DNA from: Clostridia bacterium
Lineage (GTDB): Bacteria > Bacillota_A > Clostridia > Oscillospirales > Acutalibacteraceae
Direction: 5' to 3'
Length of the DNA stretch: 11,306 nucleotides
Assembly: GCA_017549665.1 (NCBI GenBank)
Contig: JAFYUD010000077.1
Span: forward strand, 1-11,306
The translations under genes and the position numbers were made by a program. Positions 6,794 through 11,306 of the stretch are shown piece after piece (within the stretch, counting starts at the first letter, position 1; the number at the start of each line of letters is the position of its first letter). The notes under the pieces were generated by a model that had not been told where the DNA came from, searched no databases, and saw only the letters and a program-made list of their open reading frames with translations.

Positions 6794-7043
6794 CAACAGA
6801 AATAAATTTATCGAAGCGGATATTCTGATTCCCGATGTGCGTGTGTGTACATATCCTCAGGGGCCGAGAGGTGTGGGAATATCGCTCATTGAGCTTGACG
6901 GCAAGGAAATCTGTTTTCACATGGATAACGGTATGATTTATTCAATTCCGATTCCCGGCTGGTGGTTCGGAACCAAGGAAGAATATCAGGCTCTGAGTGA
7001 AGAGGACAGAAAACTGAATGTGTTACATTTTATCGAGGAGTGA
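6786..7043 (+). CDS. Small phage tail-associated-like protein
   Basis: An 85-residue protein. Residues 23-31 (YPQGPRGVG) are a short Gly-Pro-rich segment of the kind that joins domains in phage tail and fibre proteins. The next part (GISLIELDGKEICFHMDNG then MIYSIPIP) resembles the 'GITGV..DGKHLIVTMTDG' beta unit of such proteins. The C-terminus GTKEEYQALSEEDRKLNVLH ending FIEE matches the 'GTqaEYdAL..kd..TlYFIEE' ending frequent in phage minor structural proteins. AAGGAGG lies 7 nt before the ATG. There is no signal peptide or membrane segment. An intracellularly made structural component is likely; the precise role is unknown. Confidence 0.65.
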   Translation: MIDNRNKFIEADILIPDVRVCTYPQGPRGVGISLIELDGKEICFHMDNGMIYSIPIPGWWFGTKEEYQALSEEDRKLNVLHFIEE

Positions 7044-7048
7044 ATAAA

Positions 7049-7303
7049 ATGATTATAAGGAACGGAAAAAGATATTATCCCGTGGAGCTTGTGAGTATTT
7101 ATTCCTGTAACGGAAGAGTTGTTTACGACAGAGAGATATGGCAGCTCAGATGTCCTTTGCTTGAAAGTAACAGAGCAGAGCTTATGGATTTGTACGGTGA
7201 CATAATTGTTCTCGGACGATATGCCGCATACGGGATTGCAGAGTATGTAAGTGCTTTCACGGGGGAAGAAATCGACGATTTTATCAGGGAGGTGCTTTTA
7301 TGA
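7049..7303 (+). CDS. Small tail-associated-like protein with a C-terminal GEEIDD motif
   Basis: An 84-residue protein starting MIIRNGKRYYPVELV. I chose the ATG at 7049 because GAGGAG (7035-7040) lies 8 nt upstream; the in-frame GTG at 7040 overlaps that ribosome site. No family is recognised for residues 1-60. Residues 66-82 (YVSAFTGEEIDDFIREV) align with the N-terminus of the next protein (YVLRHSGKELDDAIEKV), with eight of 17 identities. This short helical motif is recurrent in Firmicutes phage tail proteins. Its stop overlaps the next start (ATGA, 7300-7303). Probably an assembly partner of the fibre-like protein; this is inference. Confidence 0.65.
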   Translation: MIIRNGKRYYPVELVSIYSCNGRVVYDREIWQLRCPLLESNRAELMDLYGDIIVLGRYAAYGIAEYVSAFTGEEIDDFIREVLL

Positions 7304-7884
7304 GTGAATATGTACTCAGACACTCCGGTAAAGAGCTTGATGATGCCATTGAAAAGGTACACAGCGGTTATATTTACCCCTCAGGAACACTGCGTATTGA
7401 TGAAAACGGTGAGTATGATATTTCGTCTTTCTGTAATGTCCGTATTGATGTAGGGATTCCTGACGGATATCTGGATACTTCAGATGCCGATGCGACTTCC
7501 TACGATATCTACAATGAAAAAACAGCCTATGCAGGCGGAAAAAAGATTACAGGCAAATATAAAGGCAGTGGTCTTAATACGCAGTATAACTGTAATTCTT
7601 CAGGTTGTTCAACTTCTCAGCTTGTTATCAATTGCGGTTTTGAGCCACGTGCTGTCTGCGTTGTTCTGAATTCTGAAAATTATGCTTCAAATACGGTGAT
7701 AGCGGCTTGGATGAGTTCATCAGCGGCAATTTACCATTCCCGTACAAGCAGCGGAGTTATAAGATCATCTCTGAGCAGTAAAATGTGGAGCTTTGACAGC
7801 GCCAACGGTAAGCTGACAGTTTCAAGACCGAATTCAAATTACAGCTGGAGTAATTATAATTACAGAGTGTTTGCATTCAGATAG
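7300..7884 (+). CDS. Phage tail-fibre-like protein
   Basis: A 194-residue protein. The N-terminus (3-19) carries the G(K/E)E(I/L)DDxI motif shared with the preceding gene. Residues 45-90 contain DISSFCNVRIDVGIPDG and DIYNEKTAYAGGKKITGKY, close to the 'GKTAYvnGkkItGt' motif of phage tail and minor structural proteins. The C-terminal half (95-194) is Ser/Asn/Tyr-rich and beta-rich (LVINCGFEPRAVCVVLN, ending SNYSWSNYNYRVFAFR), like the terminal receptor-binding modules of such proteins. There is no signal peptide. A GGGAGGTG site precedes the ATG. In phages these proteins recognise the host surface; here no tail tube exists for it to sit on, which makes its present role unclear. Confidence 0.75.
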   Translation: MSEYVLRHSGKELDDAIEKVHSGYIYPSGTLRIDENGEYDISSFCNVRIDVGIPDGYLDTSDADATSYDIYNEKTAYAGGKKITGKYKGSGLNTQYNCNSSGCSTSQLVINCGFEPRAVCVVLNSENYASNTVIAAWMSSSAAIYHSRTSSGVIRSSLSSKMWSFDSANGKLTVSRPNSNYSWSNYNYRVFAFR

Positions 7885-7896
7885 GAGGAGAATAAA

Positions 7897-8070
7897 GTGA
7901 AGTGTTGTTATAAAATTACCGATGCCGATGGTAATGCAATCGGTATCGAAGGAATATATGACGCTGAGATGAAGGATTATACCGATGAAGACAGCGGTTG
8001 CAGCTATGTTGCCGTTGAAAGAGAGGAGTATGATTCTCTCAGTGAATTTTTCGGAAAGGAGGTGTTCTGA
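7897..8070 (+). CDS. 57-residue protein preceding the endolysin, function unknown
   Basis: A small ORF beginning with GTG (7897-7899), with GGAGGAG at 7884-7890 six nt upstream. The protein begins MKCCYKITDADGNAIGIEGI and ends SLSEFFGKEVF. It is acidic, contains three cysteines near the termini and middle (C3, C4, C35) and has no membrane segment. It fills the gap between the fibre-like gene (stop 7884) and the endolysin start (8072) exactly, and its stop lies 1 nt before the endolysin ATG. This tight packing and its own strong ribosome site support it as a real gene. Small ORFs at this place are common in phage lysis regions, but I cannot name a family. Confidence 0.7.
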   Translation: MKCCYKITDADGNAIGIEGIYDAEMKDYTDEDSGCSYVAVEREEYDSLSEFFGKEVF

Positions 8071-8071
8071 C

Positions 8072-8848
8072 ATGAGTAAAAAGGTACAGCTGAAGGGAAT
8101 TGATGTTTCAAGCTTTCAGGGAAAAATAGACTGGGAAAAGGCAAAGGATGAAATTGACTTTGCCGTTATCCGCTGCGGCTTCGGAGGAGACTACGAAAGT
8201 CAGGATGATGTTCAGTGGAAAAACAATATTGCAGCGTGTGAAAAGTATGAGATTCCTTATGGAGTATATCTTTACAGCTACGCAACAACTGCAGAAAAAG
8301 CAAGGAGTGAAGCTGCACATGTGTTAAGACTTCTCAAGGGCTACCGACCTGAATTGCCCGTATTCTACGATCTTGAGGAATCACGAATTTCTGCACTGGG
8401 AAACAGAAAAATTCTTGAGATAGCAAAGGTTTTCTGCGATGTTATCACAAATGCAGGTTATCTTTACGGCACATATGCAAATAAAAACTGGTTCAGTAAT
8501 TATCTGACCGATAAATGGTATGACAACTACCCGAAATGGATTGCTCAGTATAATTCTTCCGTTACCTACAAAGGCACATATGATATCTGGCAGTATACGG
8601 ATAAGGGCACAGTATCCGGCATAAAGGGTAGTGTGGATATGAATATTGCGTATGTTTCATTTCTCAGAGGTGATGTGAACAGTGACGGAAAAATCACTGC
8701 TGCAGATGCACGCCTTGCGCTGAGATTTTCAGCAGGACTTGAAAATCTGACTCAGACTCAGCAGTATACGGCAGATATGAATGACGACTCAAAGGTTACA
8801 GCTGCCGATGCAAGGGAGATCCTGCAAAAGTCTGCGGAGGTGCAGTGA
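8072..8848 (+). CDS. GH25 lysozyme (endolysin) with C-terminal type I dockerin
   Basis: A 258-residue N-acetylmuramidase that should cleave the MurNAc-GlcNAc bond of peptidoglycan. The GH25 barrel spans about 7-195: KGIDVSSFQGKIDW (D11), PVFYDLEE (catalytic D100 and E102), WQYTDKG, and SVDMN (D189). Residues 198-258 are a dockerin with two calcium loops, D201-x-N203-x-D205...D212 and D235-x-N237-x-D239...D246, each followed by an AADAR helix. No signal peptide is present, so export depends on the holin, as for phage endolysins. I chose the ATG at 8072 (AAAGGAGGTG upstream) over an in-frame ATG at 7985 inside the preceding gene. The dockerin stands where a cell-wall-binding domain is usual. 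Its cohesin partner is unknown. Confidence 0.92.
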   Translation: MSKKVQLKGIDVSSFQGKIDWEKAKDEIDFAVIRCGFGGDYESQDDVQWKNNIAACEKYEIPYGVYLYSYATTAEKARSEAAHVLRLLKGYRPELPVFYDLEESRISALGNRKILEIAKVFCDVITNAGYLYGTYANKNWFSNYLTDKWYDNYPKWIAQYNSSVTYKGTYDIWQYTDKGTVSGIKGSVDMNIAYVSFLRGDVNSDGKITAADARLALRFSAGLENLTQTQQYTADMNDDSKVTAADAREILQKSAEVQ

Positions 8849-9120
8849 TGAATAATGAGGAAGTCGTTGCAAGTATTGCCGTGCTTGAACAGCGCATAAA
8901 GTCGGCACAGCATCAGATTGATGAACAGAAGGAGCTTATAAATTCAATTCATGAGCTTGCATCCGAAGTGCGTTTCATGCGTGCAGATATAAACAAAATA
9001 CAGACAGATATTGATGAAATAAAAGCAAAACCGAACAGACGATATGAGCTTGCGGTGTCAACGGTTATCACGGCTCTGACAAGCGCAGTTGCAGGGTTTG
9101 TGATATCAAATTTTATTTAG
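8848..9120 (+). CDS. XhlA-like lysis-associated membrane protein
   Basis: A 90-residue protein with a long N-terminal helical coiled coil (4-60: ASIAVLEQRIKSAQHQIDEQ, then INKIQTDIDEIKAK) followed by basic KPNRR and one C-terminal membrane helix (about 68-88, ending VAGFVISNFI). This layout fits the XhlA/haemolysin-like phage proteins encoded next to holin and endolysin, which sit in the membrane and assist lysis. The ATG at 8848 overlaps the endolysin stop (TGATG), with GGAGG 7 nt upstream; an in-frame GTG at 8845 is less well placed. Its position between endolysin and holin is the standard lysis-cassette order. Confidence 0.8.
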   Translation: MNNEEVVASIAVLEQRIKSAQHQIDEQKELINSIHELASEVRFMRADINKIQTDIDEIKAKPNRRYELAVSTVITALTSAVAGFVISNFI

Positions 9121-9133
9121 AAAAGGAGCAGAA

Positions 9134-9385
9134 ATGGAAATTCTTACTTATATAACAGATAATGCGTTTATCATGATTCCTGTGCTTCTTGTAGTGGGAC
9201 AGATGATTAAAAACATTGATAAAATTGCGGATAAATGGATTCCTCTTATTCTTCTGCCTGTGGGAATTCTCGGAGCAATGGCACTGGGAAGCTGGACTGT
9301 CGATAATGCCATACAGGGTGTGCTTGTTACAGGAGTGGCAGTTTACGGAAATCAGGTTGTAAAACAGATGAAAAAAACTGAATAA
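9134..9385 (+). CDS. Phage holin, Hol44-like
   Basis: An 83-residue membrane protein with hydrophobic segments at about 10-24, 36-51 and 57-72, and a basic C-terminal tail (KQMKKTE). The pattern IPLILLPVGILGAMALGSW followed by DNAIQGVLVTGVAVYGNQ matches the small holins of the Hol44 type (holin superfamily V), in which 'aviQGil.G.aavg.nq' is recurrent. Holins collect in the inner membrane and open it at a set time, letting the leaderless endolysin reach peptidoglycan. AAAAGGAG lies 6-7 nt before the ATG. It follows the XhlA-like gene by 13 nt. There is no terminator between it and the next small ORF. Confidence 0.85.
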   Translation: MEILTYITDNAFIMIPVLLVVGQMIKNIDKIADKWIPLILLPVGILGAMALGSWTVDNAIQGVLVTGVAVYGNQVVKQMKKTE

Positions 9386-9419
9386 ATTATTGTATTTGTC
9401 CTTTTTATTGTACAGAAAG

Positions 9420-9433
9420 TATGCTATAATAAA
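9420..9433 (+). promoter_or_regulatory. Extended -10 promoter of the EF-hand ORF
   Basis: TATGCTATAATAAA contains TG-C-TATAAT (TATAAT at 9425-9430), an extended -10 element with no good -35 (9402-9407 is TTTTTA). The same 14 bases appear on the minus strand at 1501-1514 in front of the small lipoprotein gene. It lets the last ORF be expressed apart from the SOS-type promoter. Confidence 0.65.
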
Positions 9434-9461
9434 GTAAATCAGAAAACAGGAGGCTTATTTT

Positions 9462-9608
9462 ATGGGCGGCGTATTTTTCGGCAGTATTTTTGATTTCAAT
9501 AATGACGGTGAGCTTGATGCTTACGAGCAGGCTGTTGAAATGTATGCTTTTTCTCAGTTTATGAAAAGCAGACAGAAGAATGAAGAGGACGAAGACGACA
9601 ATAACTGA
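9462..9608 (+). CDS. 48-residue EF-hand calcium-binding protein
   Basis: A small ORF with AGGAGG (9448-9453) 8 nt before the ATG, an extended -10 promoter in front and a strong terminator behind. The protein starts MGGVFFGSIFDFNNDGELDA. It contains one canonical 12-residue EF-hand loop, DFNNDGELDAYE (residues 11-22), with Asp1, Asn3, Asp5, Gly6, hydrophobic residue 8, Asp9 and Glu12. A helix (23-37, AVEMYAFSQFMKSRQ) follows, then an acidic tail EEDEDDNN. There is no signal peptide, although the first ten residues are hydrophobic. Similar small 'FDFNxDGxLD' proteins occur in gut Clostridia as far as I recall. Whether it belongs functionally to the lysis cassette is unclear. Confidence 0.75.
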   Translation: MGGVFFGSIFDFNNDGELDAYEQAVEMYAFSQFMKSRQKNEEDEDDNN

Positions 9609-9620
9609 ATATATAAAAAG

Positions 9621-9653
9621 AAGGATTGCAAAGCTCGGTGCTTTGCAATCCTT
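9621..9653. terminator. Bidirectional intrinsic terminator
   Basis: A 14-bp perfect stem (9621-9634 with 9640-9653) and a 5-nt loop. On the plus strand it is followed by the T-rich TTTGTTTGTTTTATTT and ends the cassette; on the minus strand it is followed by CTTTTTATAT and ends the GH16 transcript. It separates the two convergent units. Confidence 0.95.
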
Positions 9654-9661
9654 TGTTTGTT

Positions 9662-10609
9662 TTATTTGTACTGATAGCATCTTACGTAATCAACTATCAT
9701 TGAAGCGGGGAGATATTCATTCTGATAAATACCTTCGTCAACGCCTACGGAAATTATAAGGTAAAGAGGCACTTCGCATACTCCGCCGAATGATGTTCTT
9801 GCAGTTTCGATACCGTTTACGTAGAAGATGTATTCCTCACTGTTCCACTCAACACCGTATGTGTTGAACTCATTATACGGATCGTTTGCGTAGGAAATAG
9901 CCTGAATTTCACCTTTGTGATATTCCTCATATGAATCAACATGAATGGTCTGGTACATTGAATTGAATGAAGGATCCCACGGGTCGTATTTTGTGTTTGT
10001 TTCAAGAATATCGATTTCAGCACCTGATACGCCGCCGTCAGTGTCGTCATCCCACATGCCGTCAGTAAGGAGCCAGAATGCAGGATTTATGCCCTTGCCC
10101 TTGGGAAGAATACAGCTGATTTCAAAGTAGCCGTATGTCTGCTCGTAGCCTGTGTGATCACCTGCATAATTCTTGTTTGGGTTTGTTTCCATACCGTATG
10201 AATAGTAGGCAGAACCTGCAGGGCCGTCTTCCTTGTATTCAACAGTGATTTTAAGGCAACCGTCTTCAGTAAAGCTGACCTGATCCCTGTTCCAGTAAGC
10301 TGTATCACGCTTCTGAGTATCAGTGTTGCCGTAGACATAATGACCCTGCCAGATAGTTGTGTCAAAGCCGTGGTCGAAATTATCCTCCCACACAAGCTCA
10401 AACCTGCTCATGTCAATGCTGTCCTTATATGGAGTAACAGGTGTGTCAAATATAAAACAGCCGATAAGCTGACACAATGTTACAAAAAGAGCGCCGACTT
10501 TTTTTATGTCAAAGTCTGCAAATGCCTGAAAAATTCTGCCAAGCACTGCGGGGATATCACTTAATGCGGCAATCTGTCTGGTTGCGAAAAGTTCAGTTAA
10601 AAAATCCAT
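9662..10609 (-). CDS. GH16 family beta-glucanase-like enzyme, membrane anchored
   Basis: A 315-residue glycoside hydrolase. The GH16 fold starts near residue 70 (FELVWEDNFD) and runs to the end (IVDYVRCYQYK). The active-site motif is GAEIDILETN, with E198 (nucleophile), D200 and E203 (acid/base) in the ExDxxE beta-bulge form typical of laminarinase-type members. Flanking landmarks TGYEQTYGYFEI, KGINPAFWLLT and YGVEWNSEEYIFYVNG also fit. It likely cuts beta-1,3 or mixed-linkage glucans, but the substrate cannot be fixed. There is no cleavable signal peptide; a hydrophobic segment at 38-54 after DIKK suggests a signal anchor, and Cys51 (LIGC) also allows a lipoprotein reading. No dockerin is present. 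GGAGG lies 7-8 nt before the ATG. It is 27 nt behind the acyltransferase-like gene, in one operon. Confidence 0.9.
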   Translation of the reverse strand: MDFLTELFATRQIAALSDIPAVLGRIFQAFADFDIKKVGALFVTLCQLIGCFIFDTPVTPYKDSIDMSRFELVWEDNFDHGFDTTIWQGHYVYGNTDTQKRDTAYWNRDQVSFTEDGCLKITVEYKEDGPAGSAYYSYGMETNPNKNYAGDHTGYEQTYGYFEISCILPKGKGINPAFWLLTDGMWDDDTDGGVSGAEIDILETNTKYDPWDPSFNSMYQTIHVDSYEEYHKGEIQAISYANDPYNEFNTYGVEWNSEEYIFYVNGIETARTSFGGVCEVPLYLIISVGVDEGIYQNEYLPASMIVDYVRCYQYK

Positions 10610-10636
10610 CTGAATTCCTCCGTCTGCGAGTTGGTA

Positions 10637-11306
10637 TTACAGCTTGAGAATAATATTCTTTCTGTTGAGAAGGTATGCCATTGTTGTAAGGAGTGCGGTT
10701 ATAACGATGACTATCACTGCGGAAAGGGGAGCTGAGCATGAAGCAAAGAAGTCACCGAGGAATGCTGTCAGCGCACCGATGAATCCGAATTCTATACAGT
10801 AAAGCAATATGGGATTCTTACCCCACCACATAAGGGGATCAAACTTCAGCTTGTAGAAATTAAAGCAGTCGTAAATTATGAACGCAATGAGTGAAAGCAC
10901 CATTGAAATGAGTATGTAAGAGGGACTGATACTGCCCTTGTTTACGGGAAGGAAAGTACTCAGTGCGTTTGCATAACCGTCAATTTCGGGAAGAGTTTTG
11001 TAAATGCCTGCAACCATAAGTGCAACGGGCACAGCAAAAACAACAACAGAGCCGATGAATTTCTTTTTGCTCGCATAGAAAAGGTCTGCAAATGCTGTGT
11101 AAATAAGCATCATTGCACCGTATGCGATACCACCTGTAAGACCGCCGTCAGGAACAACGTCAATAAGCTCCATATTGCTTGCGAAAAGGTCATTTGCAAG
11201 ATTTCCCTCATGGAACAGGGCAAAGAGAGCAAGTACAGCAATACCGACGATAAATCGTATTGCCCCCCCCCATTTATGATTTATAGCAACAAAGGGAAGT
11301 GCGACG
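10637..11306 (-). CDS. Multipass membrane acyltransferase-like protein, C-terminal part
   Basis: The frame is open from the window edge to the stop at 10637, so the start lies outside; an internal Met at 11171-11173 is not a likely start. The visible 222 residues contain six hydrophobic segments: AIRFIVGIAVLALFALF, GGIAYGAMMLIYTAFADLF, VVVFAVPVALMVAGI, SYILISMVLSLIAFIIYD, PILLYCIEFGFIGALTAF and AVIVIVITALLTTMAYLL. Short loops include NKGSISPSYILIS and WWGKNPILLYC. The 'SPSYILIS...WGKNPILLY' pattern recalls the C-terminal half of heparan-alpha-glucosaminide N-acetyltransferase/DUF5009-type membrane acyltransferases. A role in acylating a cell-surface glycan is therefore plausible but unproven. 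It is the upstream partner of the GH16 gene. A 9-nt G tract lies within the frame. Confidence 0.6.
   Translation of the reverse strand, partial: VALPFVAINHKWGGAIRFIVGIAVLALFALFHEGNLANDLFASNMELIDVVPDGGLTGGIAYGAMMLIYTAFADLFYASKKKFIGSVVVFAVPVALMVAGIYKTLPEIDGYANALSTFLPVNKGSISPSYILISMVLSLIAFIIYDCFNFYKLKFDPLMWWGKNPILLYCIEFGFIGALTAFLGDFFASCSAPLSAVIVIVITALLTTMAYLLNRKNIILKL
11263..11271. repeat. Nine-base C/G homopolymer within a coding frame
   Basis: Nine consecutive C on the plus strand (G on the coding strand) encode Trp-Gly-Gly-Ala in the membrane acyltransferase-like gene. The frame is kept open across it as written. One base more or less would break the gene, so this is a possible slippage site or a sequencing-error spot. 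Confidence 0.9.

Larger units (their letters stand above)
5709..9653 (+). other. Stand-alone phage-derived regulator/fibre/lysis cassette
   Basis: One promoter, eleven closely packed genes and one strong terminator make a self-contained unit. Gene content matches the distal tail and lysis end of a Gram-positive temperate phage: regulator, BppU-like and fibre-like proteins, endolysin, XhlA-like protein, holin. No head, terminase, portal, tail tube, sheath, tape measure or integrase gene is present. Host genes abut on both sides (a divergent transporter operon at left, a convergent GH16 gene at right), so it is not the edge of a longer prophage. No flanking direct repeats were seen by eye. All frames are intact, which argues for selection. 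Confidence 0.7.

Noticed and set aside
6852..6881. Collagen-like Gly-X-Y repeat in the 85-residue protein
   Set aside because: Only a single GPRGVG-type stretch is present, too short for a collagen-like triple helix.
7985..8071. An upstream in-frame ATG that would lengthen the endolysin by 29 residues
   Set aside because: It lies inside the 57-residue gene, lacks a ribosome site, and the added residues are not a signal peptide; the ATG at 8072 has AAAGGAGGTG directly before it.
5833..9608. A tailocin, contractile injection system or gene-transfer agent
   Set aside because: No sheath, tube, tape measure, portal, terminase or capsid gene is present, and host genes lie immediately on both sides.
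5541..9661. Attachment-site direct repeats flanking the cassette
   Set aside because: Comparison by eye of both flanks gave no repeat longer than chance in AT-rich DNA; no integrase or tRNA target is in the window.
9405..9680. A minus-strand reading frame of 91 codons spanning the end of the cassette
   Set aside because: It runs through the bidirectional terminator stem and opposite the EF-hand ORF, has no ribosome site, and its product has no coherent pattern.
11171..11306. Start of the acyltransferase-like gene at the Met at 11171-11173, or a frameshift at the C9 tract
   Set aside because: Recounting the tract shows the frame stays open to the window edge with a membrane-helix-like sequence (AIRFIVGIAVLALFALF), so the gene simply continues outside.
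1..11306. CRISPR arrays, tRNA or rRNA genes, insertion sequences, replication origin
   Set aside because: No regularly spaced repeats, tRNA cloverleaf, rRNA segment, transposase frame or DnaA-box cluster was seen on either strand.

Overview
The window looks like a chromosomal segment of a gut-type Ruminococcus or related Oscillospiraceae (Clostridia) species. The grounds are a T-box leader on an aminoacyl-tRNA synthetase gene, AT-rich DNA with strong AGGAGG ribosome sites, lipoproteins with clostridial lipoboxes, a GH16 glycanase, and a type I dockerin with the 'TAADARLAL' signature that is abundant in ruminococci. The assignment is inference; no rRNA or tRNA gene is present to fix it.

Layout. 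(1) 1-925, minus strand: the 5' part of alaS (alanyl-tRNA synthetase, cut by the window edge) behind a T-box riboswitch and a near-consensus promoter. (2) 950-5527, minus strand: a GTG-started MMPL/RND-type transporter translationally coupled to a large coiled-coil lipoprotein, then a small lipoprotein with its own extended -10 promoter, closed by a strong hairpin terminator. (3) 5528-5832: a divergent regulatory region with two LexA-like (Gram-positive SOS box) motifs placed around one plus-strand promoter. (4) 5833-9608, plus strand: a compact operon of eleven small to mid-size genes. The order is a sigma-70 region 4/ArpU-like regulator, a helical 80-residue protein, a BppU-N-like beta protein, two small tail-associated-like proteins, a tail-fibre-like protein, a 57-residue ORF, a GH25 endolysin with a C-terminal dockerin, an XhlA-like protein, a holin, and a 48-residue EF-hand protein. 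(5) 9621-9653: a bidirectional terminator. (6) 9662-11306, minus strand: a GH16 beta-glucanase-like enzyme and, upstream of it, a multipass membrane acyltransferase-like gene that runs off the window.

The most interesting part is region 4. It resembles the baseplate, fibre and lysis end of a temperate phage, but it stands alone: there is no integrase, terminase, capsid, portal, tube, sheath or tape measure, and host genes abut it on both sides. All eleven frames are intact, most are coupled by 1-8 nt overlaps, and the operon has its own promoter, putative SOS operators and terminator. This fits a domesticated, DNA-damage-inducible lysis or release cassette better than random prophage decay, though a pared-down remnant remains possible. 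The endolysin has no signal peptide, so its dockerin could meet cohesins only after holin opening or lysis. That suggests a link between phage-type lysis and cellulosome-like assembly.

The flanking genes are ordinary housekeeping and envelope functions: tRNA charging, lipid or peptide export, lipoproteins and glycan hydrolysis.
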